49,541 bases of DNA from an uncultured Eggerthella sp. (GCA_900538545.1 UPYK01000014.1:1-49541), one strand, 5' to 3'. Counted from the first letter of the stretch, positions 24,450 through 34,119 are shown. Made by a program: numbers and translations. The notes: generated by a model from the letters alone, not told the origin.

Positions 24450-25634
24450 TTATTTCAGAGCTTCAACACCAGGAAGAAGCTCGCCTTGTACCAATTCCAT
24501 CGAAGCGCCGCCGCCCGTCGAGATGAAGGTCATCTGATCTGCGAGACCGAACTTATTCACCGCCGCAACGCTATCGCCGCCACCGATGATAGTGTCTGCT
24601 GCTTTGTTGTTTGCCACTGCCTCGGCCACCGCACGCGTGCCCCCTTCAAATGAAGGCATTTCGAATACCCCCATCGGGCCATTCCAGAACACCGTCTTCG
24701 CGTCCTCGATCGCTTCGGAATAGACGATAGCGGTAGCTGGTCCGATATCGAGGCCCATCATGTCATCTGGCATCTCAACGACCGTGCAGACCTCTTTGCG
24801 AGCATCGTTGGCGAATTCATCGGCGCACACAACATCGACCGGCAAAAGCATCTCAACGCCCTTTTCCTTGGCCTTCTCTAGCATCTTGCCCGCACGTTCG
24901 ACCCACTCTTCTTCCATAAGAGACGTACCTGTTGAGAAGCCTTTCGCCTTCAAGAACGTGAAGCACATACCGCCGCCAATGATGAGCTTATCGCACTTAT
25001 CGATGAGCGCATCGATCACCTTCACCTTATCGGAGACCTTCGAACCACCCAGAATAGCGACGAAGGGGCGCTTAGGATCGTCAAGCATGGAAGTGAGGGT
25101 ATTAACCTCTTTTGCCATGAGCGCACCCGCGTAAGCCGGCAAGAATTGCGCAACACCCGCCGTGGAAGCATGAGCGCGATGCGCAGCCCCGAAGGCATCG
25201 TTGATATAGAGATCAGCAAGCGAAGCAAGCTCACGAGCGAATTCAGGGTCGTTCTTCTTCTCGCGCTTATCGAAACGCAGGTTCTCAAGCAGTGCTACAT
25301 CGCCGTCTTCGAGCGCCGCGACCGTTTCTTTAGCTGAATCTCCGATGGTGTCGGTAGCGAATGCTACTGGTTTGCCGATCAGATCTTGCAGATACGCAGC
25401 CACGGGCGCAAGCGAGAATTCTTCTTGATAGCCCGTACCATCAGGCCTGCCCAAGTGGCTTGCAAGGATAACGCGCGCACCGTGGTCGATCAGGTATTCG
25501 ATAGTAGAAAGCACAGCGCGAATACGCGTATCGTCTTCGACCTTGCCATCTTTGAGCGGTACATTGAAATCTACGCGCACGAGCACGCGCTTACCCGAAA
25601 CATCGGCATCGGTATATAACTTGAGGTCGCTCAT
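24450..25634 (-). CDS. pgk: phosphoglycerate kinase
   Basis: ATP-forming step of lower glycolysis, 394 residues. RVLVRVDFNVPL and LASHLGRPDG mark the substrate domain; GGSKVSDKVKVIDAL, GPMGVFE and IIGGGDSVAAV mark the nucleotide domain. The ATG at 25634 follows AAAGGA and replaces an upstream in-frame ATG at 25664 that lies in the hairpin leader. It follows gap after 73 bases that contain a terminator-like hairpin. Confidence 0.96.
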   Translation of the reverse strand: MSDLKLYTDADVSGKRVLVRVDFNVPLKDGKVEDDTRIRAVLSTIEYLIDHGARVILASHLGRPDGTGYQEEFSLAPVAAYLQDLIGKPVAFATDTIGDSAKETVAALEDGDVALLENLRFDKREKKNDPEFARELASLADLYINDAFGAAHRAHASTAGVAQFLPAYAGALMAKEVNTLTSMLDDPKRPFVAILGGSKVSDKVKVIDALIDKCDKLIIGGGMCFTFLKAKGFSTGTSLMEEEWVERAGKMLEKAKEKGVEMLLPVDVVCADEFANDARKEVCTVVEMPDDMMGLDIGPATAIVYSEAIEDAKTVFWNGPMGVFEMPSFEGGTRAVAEAVANNKAADTIIGGGDSVAAVNKFGLADQMTFISTGGGASMELVQGELLPGVEALK

Positions 25635-25644
25635 AGTGATCCTT

Positions 25645-25683
25645 TCAAAATAAAAGGAGAGCATTTATGAAAATACTCTCCTT
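25645..25683 (-). terminator. terminator-like hairpin between gap and pgk
   Basis: Minus strand: AAGGAGAG and CTCTCCTT form an 8-base-pair stem with a 14-base loop, followed directly by TTTTATTTT and then the pgk ribosome site. It may be a partial terminator, an attenuator, or an mRNA-processing or stability hairpin separating gap from pgk transcripts. Confidence 0.55.
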
Positions 25684-25707
25684 CATGTTCAAACCGTGAT
25701 ACCAAAC

Positions 25708-26712
25708 TTAGGGAAGCAAGATCTTCGCGAGATCCTTCACGCGATTCGAATAGCCCCATTCGTTGTCGTACCAGGAAATGCACTTCACGAAGTTGCCTTC
25801 GCCGCCCAGAACCATGGTGAGCAAGCTGTCGAAGATCGAGGAATGTGCATCGTCAACGATATCGGTCGAAACGATGGGCTCGTCGACGTATTCAAGGATA
25901 CCCTTCATCGGACCTTCAGCTGCAGCCTTCATAGCAGCATTGATCTCTTCGATCGTAACGTTCTTCTAGAGCTCGACCGTAAGATCGACCATAGAGCCAT
26001 CAGGAGTAGGAACGCGCGTAGCGAAGCCGTCGAGCTTGCCCTTGAGTTCAGGCAGAACAAGCGAAACAGCACGAGCAGCACCCGTGGTGGTCGGAATCAT
26101 GGAAAGCGCTGCAGCACGTGCACGACGCAGATCCTTGTGTGGAAGATCGAGGATCTTCTGATCGTTGGTGTAAGCATGGATCGTGTTCATAAAACCGCGC
26201 TTGATGCCGAAGTTATCGAGCAGCACCTTTGCCATAGGAGCAAGGCAGTTGGTGGTGCAAGATGCATTCGAGATGATGTTGTCGGTCTCTGGGTTGTACT
26301 GATCGTCGTTCACACCCATAACGATGGTGATGTCCTCGTTCTTCGCAGGAGCGGAGATGATGACCTTCTTAGCGCCCGCATCCAGATGAGCTTTCGCTTT
26401 GTTTGCATCGGTGAACAGACCGGTGGATTCGACCACGATGTCGACACCGAGCTCACCCCACGGAAGATCTTCAGGATTGCGCTCTGAAAGAACCTTGACC
26501 TTGCGGCCGTTCACTACGAAGCCCTCGGCTTCTGCGACGACCTCTTCGAAAACGCGGCCATGGATGGAATCATATTTCAAAAGGTGAGCCATGGTGGGAA
26601 TATCGCCCAGGTCGTTGATAGCAACAACCTCAAGTTCAGGATCGTTTTCCATGGCACGGAATACCAAGCGGCCGATACGACCGAATCCGTTAATACCAAC
26701 CTTGGTTGTCAT
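25708..26712 (-). pseudogene. gap: glyceraldehyde-3-phosphate dehydrogenase interrupted by in-frame TAG at codon 249
   Basis: The frame encodes a full-length 334-residue GAPDH except that codon 249 (bases 25966-25968) is TAG. Upstream are the Rossmann start KVGINGFGRIGRLVFRA, the catalytic SNASCTTNCLAP and the following GAPDH segments. Downstream, still in the same frame, are KNVTIEEINAAMKAAAEG and SWYDNEWGYSNRV, both conserved. At this place other GAPDHs have Glu or Lys (as in E. coli RLEKAAT), so one base change from GAG or AAG explains it; there is no frameshift. The open part upstream of the TAG (25966-26712, 248 residues) would lack the end of the catalytic domain. The ATG at 26712 follows AAAGGGG. 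Sequencing error, a true null allele and readthrough are all possible. Confidence 0.9.
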
Positions 26713-26808
26713 AGGTTTCCCCTTTCGCGGCTTGCGCATGCAAACCCTTACAACTATTTCTTTTGCCGCCCATACGACAAGCGACAAACTAGATGAACTA
26801 ACGTATTC

Positions 26809-26817
26809 ACTATACCA
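26809..26817 (-). promoter_or_regulatory. candidate extended -10 promoter for gap
   Basis: TGGTATAGT on the minus strand, an extended -10 without a clear -35. The leader to the gap ATG is about 90 bases and contains the short tandem TTGTCGCTTGTCG. Confidence 0.4.
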
Positions 26818-26924
26818 GAAACACGATTGCACTCAGAGCGTTCAGCGGATTCACCCCAGTAAAACTACTCATAATCTAAAGATTGACCACATGGCGCGAG
26901 CTTATCTTCACCAGAGAAATGTGC

Positions 26925-26942
26925 GTGAACAAAATAGTTCAC
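26925..26942. repeat. GTGAAC-N6-GTTCAC inverted repeat between whiA and gap
   Basis: A perfect 6-base inverted repeat with a 6-base AT spacer, 14 bases past the whiA stop and about 110 bases upstream of the proposed gap -10. No T run follows, so it looks more like a protein site than a terminator. Confidence 0.4.
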
Positions 26943-26956
26943 ATGAACTGCACGCA

Positions 26957-27901
26957 TTATCCGCGCTGTTCTTTGCGCGCGATCTCTTGTGCGAGCTGTT
27001 CGACCCGGCGAACACGATGGTTGATCGCAGATTTCGACAGTGGTGGGTCAGCAGCTTCACCAAGCTCTTTCAAGGTCGCATCGGGGTATGCGATGCGCAG
27101 TTTGATGTATTCCTGAAGCGCTTGCGGAAGCGTTGCAAGATCGCGATGTTCGAGCACATAGCGGATCGTCATGATCTGTTCGACCGAGGCAGCGGAAGCC
27201 TTCGCCTGGTTGGCGATCTCGGCGTTCACGCGACGGTTCACGTCGTTGCGCACGCTCTTCACCACGCGTTCATTCTCCATCTTGAGCGCACTTTGATGAG
27301 CGCCGACGAGCGCCAGAAACGACGAGATGGCCGTACCACTCTTGAGGTAGATCAGGTAGCTGTTGCGCCGCTGGATCGCACGCGCCTTGATGCCGCGCTC
27401 CTTGAGCAATTCGACGATGGCGTTCGCGGTCGCTTCGGTCTCGACCTTGAGTTCGAAATGGAAATCTCCGCGCGGATTCGAGATGAACCCACTGCCCAAG
27501 AAGACACCGCGCAAGTACGCCGCTGCGCAGCACTGCTTCGCGATGAGCGCCGGATCGATACCGCGCTCAAGCCCATCTTCTCCAAGGATGCCGAGCTCCT
27601 TCAGCGTTTCGTTCAGCCCTGGTTGCATCGGCACTTCGATGAGCCAGTTGGGCGTCTTATGGAGTACGCTGCGGCGCATGGTAAGATCGGTCGTGAGGTG
27701 ATAGTTCTCATGCAACGCCTTAATGATGAAGCGCGCGACCACCGGCGAATCGGTCGCGATCTCAAGGGCATATCTCCCCTGCCCCTTCATGAGCAGCGTA
27801 CCTTCGATGCGAATGAGTGCTGCAAGCGTGGCATTCTCGCAATGCGAACATCCTGGGGCAACGCGGGAAAGCTCTTCTTTGACCTCGGTAGTGAACGACA
27901 T
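26957..27901 (-). CDS. whiA: DNA-binding protein WhiA
   Basis: The 314-residue actinobacterial and Gram-positive regulator related to homing endonucleases. In Streptomyces it controls sporulation and division genes; in other bacteria it affects division and chromosome segregation. It begins FTTEVKEELSRV, then the degenerate LAGLIDADG-like region with YLRGVFLGSGFISNP, and ends with the helix-turn-helix ATLKELGEAADPPLSKSAINHRVRRVE. It starts four bases after yvcK, in the conserved uvrC-rapZ-yvcK-whiA order. Confidence 0.95.
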   Translation of the reverse strand: MSFTTEVKEELSRVAPGCSHCENATLAALIRIEGTLLMKGQGRYALEIATDSPVVARFIIKALHENYHLTTDLTMRRSVLHKTPNWLIEVPMQPGLNETLKELGILGEDGLERGIDPALIAKQCCAAAYLRGVFLGSGFISNPRGDFHFELKVETEATANAIVELLKERGIKARAIQRRNSYLIYLKSGTAISSFLALVGAHQSALKMENERVVKSVRNDVNRRVNAEIANQAKASAASVEQIMTIRYVLEHRDLATLPQALQEYIKLRIAYPDATLKELGEAADPPLSKSAINHRVRRVEQLAQEIARKEQRG

Positions 27902-27905
27902 GAGC

Positions 27906-29039
27906 CTATGCCCCGCTCGAAGGCGTGTTCAGCCTGAATACATCAGCGAACGCACGAGCGAGCGCAGGCGGATAGTGCCATGTTGGACGCTGCGGATCGA
28001 CCATATTGCGCACGAGCACCACCGTGCCATCCTGCTGGATCTTCTGAATATCCTCATACGTCACTTCTACCGAGCGAATGTTCGCAGAAAGTGGCTTGCC
28101 TTCCCTGTTCTCCTGGTGAGCGCTCGCAAGCGCCCCCGAACCAGCGATAGCCTCGAAGCTATCCTGCAGCGGCGGACGCGGCGCGATCTTCTCTGCACTG
28201 TGAATGAGCACATAATCGAGATTGCGTCCGATGCCGTGGCGGCGCAGCGCATCGACATGCTCGATGGCTGAAAGGCCCCAGGTCTCACCTTGCTGATCGG
28301 CAAGACTGCACACGAAGATGGTTTTTGCCTTCGAGCGCTCGATCGCTTCGGGGATGCCGGGAACGAGCAAGTTCGGAATGATCGAAGTGAAGAGCGAACC
28401 CGGGCCGAGCACGATGAAATCCGCATCGTAGATCGCGCGAATGGCCTCAACATAGGGCATCGGTTGACCAGCCGATTCGAGCCAGACGGTATCAAGCGCC
28501 GTCTCCGACTTGCAGGCGGTCGCTTGCCCGTGAAGCGTGCGCCCATCGAGCGTGCGCGCGTTGAGCACCACATTGTTGAGCGTGGACGGATAGACCCTGC
28601 CTTTGCTTCCGAGCAGCTTGCCACAGATCTTCACCGCCTCAGGGAAAGAACCAGTTGCTTCCTCGAGCGCGGAGAGCATGAGATTGCCAAGCGTATGATT
28701 GCGCGCGAATTCGAAGCGATATTTGAACGCTTTCGTGAAGGGATCATCGGGATTCTCTGCGAACGCGGCAAGGCATTTGCGGATATCGCCTGGTGGGGTG
28801 ACCTTTGCTTCAGCACGCAAGATGCCCGTTGACCCGCCGTCATCCGCCATAGCCACCACGGCCGATGTTTGGATACCCATCGAAAGCAAGGTGCGGATCG
28901 AGACCGGCGCGCCCGTGCCGCCGCCGATCACGACCGCCTTCAAGTCGTTATAGCCATGCGGGAATTGCGTATCGATGCGATCGATTGCTTGGAACATGGA
29001 CGTGAGCGTGGGCTCTTGTTTGAAGGCCTCGCTACTCAT
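27906..29039 (-). CDS. yvcK: YvcK/CofD-like gluconeogenesis factor
   Basis: The 377-residue protein of the CofD/YvcK fold. In Bacillus YvcK binds UDP-GlcNAc and is needed for growth on gluconeogenic carbon and for cell shape. VVIGGGTGAPVSIRTL near residue 37 and VVAMADDGGSTGILR are the family signatures; FIVLGPGSLFTSIIPNLLVPGI is also typical. Its ATG overlaps the rapZ stop as ATGA, indicating translational coupling. The first 30 residues are a non-conserved extension. Confidence 0.93.
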   Translation of the reverse strand: MSSEAFKQEPTLTSMFQAIDRIDTQFPHGYNDLKAVVIGGGTGAPVSIRTLLSMGIQTSAVVAMADDGGSTGILRAEAKVTPPGDIRKCLAAFAENPDDPFTKAFKYRFEFARNHTLGNLMLSALEEATGSFPEAVKICGKLLGSKGRVYPSTLNNVVLNARTLDGRTLHGQATACKSETALDTVWLESAGQPMPYVEAIRAIYDADFIVLGPGSLFTSIIPNLLVPGIPEAIERSKAKTIFVCSLADQQGETWGLSAIEHVDALRRHGIGRNLDYVLIHSAEKIAPRPPLQDSFEAIAGSGALASAHQENREGKPLSANIRSVEVTYEDIQKIQQDGTVVLVRNMVDPQRPTWHYPPALARAFADVFRLNTPSSGA

Positions 29040-29989
29040 TTGGTGGCTGCCTTTTCCGTATCGGCCAGCGCGATGTCGCGATGATAGACCGAAACGTTAT
29101 AGTCTTCCTCTTTCAGAATCTTCGCCGTCTGCTCTGCGAGCACCACGCTGCGGTGCTGTCCGCCCGTGCAACCGACCGCAATGGCCAGATGATGTTTTCC
29201 TTCAGCCACATAACCCGGCATCACGCAATCGAGAAGATTCTTCCATGAAGTCAAGAACGCCTCGGTCTCAGAATTACAGAGCACGAAATCGCGCACGGGT
29301 TCATCGAGACCGGTAAGAACGCGCATTTCGGGAATGTAGAACGGGTTCGGGAGAAAGCGCACATCGATGACGATATCGGCATCGACCGGTGCTCCATGCT
29401 TGAACCCGAACGAGTAAACGACCACGTTCAAGCCTTCACGCTTGGTCTCGAGCGAATAGAGCTCACGCAAGCGTTCGCGCAACACACGCGTAGAGGTCTG
29501 AGAGGTATCGATATAGGAATGGGCGATCTTGGGCAAATCTTTATTGAGCTCGCGTTCGCGCTCGATCGCTTGGCCGATGGTGAGGTTGTTCTCCATGCTG
29601 AGCGGATGAAGGCGGCGCGAGGCTTTGTAGCGAGCGATGAGCGTTTCGTCGGTGGAATCAAGGAACACGAGGCGATATCCGATGCCCGCTTCATCGAGAT
29701 TGGCCAATTCTTTAACAAGCTGGTCGTAATAGCTCTGCGTGCGGATCGGGCAAGCGATGGCGAGCTTACGCAAGCCTTCATTCTGGCCAGGGATATTCGC
29801 AAGGCTCACGATGCTCATGATGAGCTCGGGTGGAAGATTATCGATACAGAAGAACCCAAGATCCTCGAAAGCATGGACCGCTTCCGTGCGCCCTGCCCCG
29901 CTCATACCAGTGATGATGACAACGGTAGGCTCCACACGTTCGTCTTGTTGCTCTTCGGTGCTCTTCGCTTCAGATGCTTGCTCAGTCAT
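29036..29989 (-). CDS. rapZ: RNase adapter protein RapZ (YvcJ-type P-loop NTPase)
   Basis: The 317-residue nucleotide-binding protein. In E. coli RapZ controls GlmS through small RNAs and RNase E; in Gram-positives the orthologue YvcJ binds nucleotides and is a yvcK neighbour. The P-loop reads GMSGAGRTEAVHAFEDLG, with Arg-Thr in place of Lys-Ser. FFCIDNLP, VVVYSFGFKHGAP and AVGCTGGQHRSVVLAE are diagnostic. The ATG at 29989 follows AAGGA located inside the uvrC stop region; an ATG at 30007 overlaps uvrC and is less likely. Confidence 0.93.
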   Translation of the reverse strand: MTEQASEAKSTEEQQDERVEPTVVIITGMSGAGRTEAVHAFEDLGFFCIDNLPPELIMSIVSLANIPGQNEGLRKLAIACPIRTQSYYDQLVKELANLDEAGIGYRLVFLDSTDETLIARYKASRRLHPLSMENNLTIGQAIERERELNKDLPKIAHSYIDTSQTSTRVLRERLRELYSLETKREGLNVVVYSFGFKHGAPVDADIVIDVRFLPNPFYIPEMRVLTGLDEPVRDFVLCNSETEAFLTSWKNLLDCVMPGYVAEGKHHLAIAVGCTGGQHRSVVLAEQTAKILKEEDYNVSVYHRDIALADTEKAATK

Positions 29990-29993
29990 ATAT

Positions 29994-31931
29994 CTAGTCC
30001 TTATCATCCGGAGATGTTTCTAGCGTAACGGTTCCATATTCTGTACGAAGTACCTCATAGAGGTCTTCTGCAACACTATCAGGAACAATTCTAGCAGCTT
30101 TTATGTCGTCCAAGCTCGCCTGCTTGAGGTGTGAAAACGAACCGAAATGTTTGAGGATCTGCTTCTTGCGCTTCGGACCGATCCCGGGCACTTCGTCGAG
30201 GATGGACGTGGTCATAGCCTTGCGACGCAATTCGCGATGATACGTGATGGCAAAACGATGCGATTCATCGCGCACCTGCTTGAGCAGATAGAGGCTTGGC
30301 GACCCACTGGGCAAAACAACCGGTCCGCTTTCTTGCCAGGGAACGAAGAGCTCTTCATCGCGCTTAGCAAGGCCTGCAATGGGAATATCGGCAGCACCAA
30401 GCTCTTCAAGCTGTCTGAGCGCCGCCGTAAGCTGAGGCTTGCCACCATCGACCACGATAAGATCGGGCTTTTGGGCGAAGCGTTCGTCCTTCATCTTCTC
30501 GGCGTTGTAGCGTCGCTCGAACACCTCGCTCATCATGGCGAAATCGTTCGCTTCTTCAGTCTCAAGACGGATCTTGAAACGGCGGTACTGACTCTTATCA
30601 GGCTTGCCGTTCACGAACACCACCATCGAAGCGACCGAATGCTTGCCATGAATAGTGGAGATATCGAAGCACTCGATGCGCAAGGGCGGCCTATCGAGCG
30701 CGAGCGCGCTTTCGAGCTGGAGCAGTGCTGCATTGATGCGCTCATCGTCATAGTTGCTGCGTGCTTTGTAGCGCATGAGCACATGGCGCGCGTTCGTGTT
30801 CGCCATCTGCAAGAGCGCCGAGCGCTCTCCTCGTTTGGGAACGATGAAGTTCACCTTGGCACCATAGGGGCTCGCAAGCTTTTCGGTGAGCCACTCTTCG
30901 ATGACCGTGCTGTCTTCGGGGAGCATTTCAAGAATGACCTCGTGCGGAATAGATGAGGTCTTATCGTAATAACGCAGGATGAACATACGCACGAGGTCCT
31001 CGAACGGAACATCCTTGCCCTTGTTGAAGATGAATTCGTTCGTATTGATGACCTTGCCGCCACGCACGTTGATGAGCGAAATGCCTGCGATCGTTTCTTC
31101 GCGGTAGATGCCGATCACATCGGAATCGAGGTTGAGCGAAGAGACCGCATGCTGTTTACTCTCAAGCGAATTGATCGTATCGATGCGGCCTTTGATGCGT
31201 GATGCCTGCTCGAAATCGAGCTCAGCAACGGCGGCTTGCATGCTCTCTTCGAGCTCATCGAGAAACTCTTTATGCTGACCAGAGAGAAAGCGCGCCACCC
31301 GCTTTACGAGAAGTTGGTATTCTTCCGGATCGATCGCACCGCAACAAGCACCAGGGCCAAGCCCCACATGAGCATCGAAGCACGGGCGGTCGGAGAGTTC
31401 GAGTTCGTCGTACGAACAATTCTCAAGACGACGAGTAAGGCGGCGCCATTCCGCACACGAAGAAGCGCAGATGGGCACGATACGGCGCGTGATGTCGACA
31501 AGGTCGCGTGCAGCACGCGAATCAGTATAGGGACCGAAATAGCGCGTGTTAGGCTTATGGGCTTCGCGTGTGTATTTGATAGCCGGAAATACATCGCCGG
31601 TAGTGAGTGCGATGAACGGATAGCTCTTGTCGTCTTTGAAGTCCGCGTTGAAATAGGGCGAATACTGCTGGATGAGATTCTTCTCGAGAACGAGCGATTC
31701 ATGCTCATTCTCGACCACGATGTATTCGAACGAATCGATCTGCGAAACGAGCAGCGGGATCTTCTCGCGCGTATCTTGGAAGTTCACATATTGGCGCATA
31801 CGAGCGCGCAGCTGTTTAGCCTTACCTACATAGATGACGCGCCCTTTTTTGTCCTTCCAAAGATACACGCCGGGAAGCGCCGGCACTGCGGCAAGCTGAC
31901 GTTTGATATCTTCGAGTTTTTGATCGTTCAT
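29994..31931 (-). CDS. uvrC: excinuclease ABC subunit C
   Basis: Dual-incision nuclease of nucleotide excision repair, 645 residues. The N-terminal GIY-YIG nuclease domain (PGVYLWKDKKGRVIYVGKAKQLRARMRQY, about residues 20-48) is followed by the UVR motif (residues around 220-250). The RNase H-like second nuclease domain includes DLIVVDGGKPQL. Helix-hairpin-helix motifs with VPGIGPKRKKQILKHFGS lie near the C-terminus. First gene of the uvrC-rapZ-yvcK-whiA run. Confidence 0.96.
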   Translation of the reverse strand: MNDQKLEDIKRQLAAVPALPGVYLWKDKKGRVIYVGKAKQLRARMRQYVNFQDTREKIPLLVSQIDSFEYIVVENEHESLVLEKNLIQQYSPYFNADFKDDKSYPFIALTTGDVFPAIKYTREAHKPNTRYFGPYTDSRAARDLVDITRRIVPICASSCAEWRRLTRRLENCSYDELELSDRPCFDAHVGLGPGACCGAIDPEEYQLLVKRVARFLSGQHKEFLDELEESMQAAVAELDFEQASRIKGRIDTINSLESKQHAVSSLNLDSDVIGIYREETIAGISLINVRGGKVINTNEFIFNKGKDVPFEDLVRMFILRYYDKTSSIPHEVILEMLPEDSTVIEEWLTEKLASPYGAKVNFIVPKRGERSALLQMANTNARHVLMRYKARSNYDDERINAALLQLESALALDRPPLRIECFDISTIHGKHSVASMVVFVNGKPDKSQYRRFKIRLETEEANDFAMMSEVFERRYNAEKMKDERFAQKPDLIVVDGGKPQLTAALRQLEELGAADIPIAGLAKRDEELFVPWQESGPVVLPSGSPSLYLLKQVRDESHRFAITYHRELRRKAMTTSILDEVPGIGPKRKKQILKHFGSFSHLKQASLDDIKAARIVPDSVAEDLYEVLRTEYGTVTLETSPDDKD

Positions 31932-31976
31932 CTTCCTTATTCCCGAAACGACTCGTTAGAGACAGCACAGCACTGC

Positions 31977-34010
31977 TTAGATATGATCGTCCAGATCGAG
32001 CATCATAAGAGAAACATTATCGCGAAGCTTCTTAGCTTCAGCGCGTGAGATATTCCCCGAAGCATAGTAATCATCGACCACTTCAAGTTCGATCTGGAGC
32101 GCCATGCGCTGGATCGAGTCGCTGTTAGCGGTAGCCTGTTCCACCACATGATCGGCACGTCCTGCATCACTTTGCAAGGCTGCAAGCACTCGTTCGTGAG
32201 CGATGAGCAGCTTTGCGACCACTTCGCTCGGATAATTCGGATTATCTACCAATGAATGAAGATAGCTGATCGCTTCCTGTTCACAGATCATGCGAACCTG
32301 ATGCTGCATCAGGTTCTCATTCATGGATTCGTGATGGAGCAATGCGAAAAAGCGATTCTTCAGCTCACGGAAGAAGCGTACGATATCCATGAACAGCATC
32401 TGGATCGACATGAACCGCTGTTTAGTATGCGTGAGCAGGTTCTTCTGATGAAGCAACGTGCGCAAATAAGCAAAGCCCTCATAGGGATCGACATTGCGGG
32501 CTTCGATGTTTTCGATGAGCGCATTTGCCTGATGGTTGATCACCTGAATGCGCAGTTGCGTTGAAGACGGTGGTTCGATATCGACCCAATCGCGGATCGT
32601 CGCGATGCGATTGTTGTACGATGCGACCACAAGCTTGGTTGCATTATCGTTTTCCGGCGTTGCCTCAACGAGCAACCGCTCGATGACCGTGCGCAATATT
32701 TCGATGCGCATGAGCAGATTGTGCTCCCGCTCCTCTTCGTCTTCCTCAACATCCTTCGGCGCAAGCACAGGAAGCGCGAAGTTGGCCAAGAGCAAGGTAC
32801 AGAGAATGACACCTGAAGCCAAGAAGATGATGAGCGAACGCTGCGGGAAGACCGACCCATCGGAGAGCAAGAACGGCATCGAGAAGATGATCGAGAGCGT
32901 GATCGCGCCCTTTGGTCCACCGACCGTGGTAACGAGCGCGTTGATGATCGTTTTCTTGTTGATCTTATCGCGCCGATTCGTATCAGGATTCTTCGTGATG
33001 AGCAACATGGCAAGCGCCCACATCCAGCGCAAGACCACGATGAGTACCGTTATGAGCAGCACATAGCCAATGAGCGCGAAATTGTTGATGTAGACATCAT
33101 TCCAGGTAGATTGCGTAGCCATAGGAAGCTGCATACCCAAGAGCACGAACACGATGCCGTTCAGGGTAAACCCGATCACCTTCCACACGCTCGATAGGGC
33201 GATATTGAGGCTTGAGCGATACGGCGAGATCTTACGCGTGTTATACATCGACCACACGATACCGCATGCCACAACGGCCAAGATGCCGCTCACGCCGATG
33301 ATCTCGGACACCAAGAACGTGACGAAAGGCATCGAAACTTCAAAGAGCACGTGGAACGTGGTGCTATCAAGGCCAAGATCGCGCACCTTCGAAGAGATGA
33401 ACAAAAACAGCACCGCAAGAAAGATACCGAACGCGATGCCGCCCACAAAGCTGACCGCAAAGAAGGTAGTAGCATCCGCAAGCGAGAAGGCACCGGTAAC
33501 TGCAGCAGCGATAGCGAACTGGAACGAGACAACACCCGATGCATCATTCAGGAGCGCTTCACCCTGCAGAATCGCCCCTTCGCGCTTGCCAAGCTGCGCC
33601 TCGTTGCGCAGCGATTGAACCGCAACCGCATCCGTTGGGCCGAGCGCAGCACCGAGCGCGAACGCTGCAGCAAGCGGGATCGAAGGGATGAGCCAATTCA
33701 CCATGAAGCCCACACAGAGCGTGATGATGAGCACCAGCCCGATCGCGAACGAGAGAATGGTCACCTTGTTATCCCATAAGTTCTTCTTGTTCGAATCCTT
33801 CGCATCACTGAAGAGCAAGGGGGCGATGAACAGCACCAAGAAGAGTTCTGGTTCTATATTGATCTCGATAGGAGAAACCGCCAAGAACGCGATGATAACG
33901 CCCAGGCCGATCTGGATGAGCGGTAGTGAAACCTTAGGAACGATCTGATCGAGAATAGAAGACAGAAGAACCGCTACTGCAAGCAGTAATATCAGTTCAA
34001 ATGTTGCCAC
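31977..34010 (-). CDS. sodium/proton antiporter, CPA1 family
   Basis: The 677-residue protein has an N-terminal antiporter domain of about 420 residues with 11-13 membrane segments and a cytosolic C-terminal domain of about 250 residues, largely helical. GPTDAVAV near residue 124 and GEALLNDASGVV contain the acidic ion-site residues usual for CPA1/NhaP-type exchangers. The GTG start follows AAGGA seven bases upstream. It lies 45 bases upstream of uvrC and may be cotranscribed with it. Ion preference (Na+ or K+) cannot be told from sequence. Confidence 0.9.
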   Translation of the reverse strand: MATFELILLLAVAVLLSSILDQIVPKVSLPLIQIGLGVIIAFLAVSPIEINIEPELFLVLFIAPLLFSDAKDSNKKNLWDNKVTILSFAIGLVLIITLCVGFMVNWLIPSIPLAAAFALGAALGPTDAVAVQSLRNEAQLGKREGAILQGEALLNDASGVVSFQFAIAAAVTGAFSLADATTFFAVSFVGGIAFGIFLAVLFLFISSKVRDLGLDSTTFHVLFEVSMPFVTFLVSEIIGVSGILAVVACGIVWSMYNTRKISPYRSSLNIALSSVWKVIGFTLNGIVFVLLGMQLPMATQSTWNDVYINNFALIGYVLLITVLIVVLRWMWALAMLLITKNPDTNRRDKINKKTIINALVTTVGGPKGAITLSIIFSMPFLLSDGSVFPQRSLIIFLASGVILCTLLLANFALPVLAPKDVEEDEEEREHNLLMRIEILRTVIERLLVEATPENDNATKLVVASYNNRIATIRDWVDIEPPSSTQLRIQVINHQANALIENIEARNVDPYEGFAYLRTLLHQKNLLTHTKQRFMSIQMLFMDIVRFFRELKNRFFALLHHESMNENLMQHQVRMICEQEAISYLHSLVDNPNYPSEVVAKLLIAHERVLAALQSDAGRADHVVEQATANSDSIQRMALQIELEVVDDYYASGNISRAEAKKLRDNVSLMMLDLDDHI

Positions 34011-34119
34011 AGATCTATCCTTCGTTGTCTTGTTTGCTCTCTATACTAGCGAAATACGCCACCGATTCGCTGGTTTTGTCCGTCCGCTGCGCAAGATTCA
34101 CATGTTTTCTTATCTTTGC

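Noticed and set aside
25966..25968. Genome-wide recoding of TAG as an amino acid (for example pyrrolysine) to explain gap
   Set aside because: galU, the first LysR gene and the zinc peptidase gene all end in TAG at the expected protein ends, and no CTA-anticodon tRNA is seen in the window.
29036..29989. RapZ P-loop with Arg-Thr (GAGRT) as a defective Walker A
   Set aside because: Arginine at this position is, as far as I know, usual in actinobacterial RapZ proteins, so it is not evidence of loss of function.
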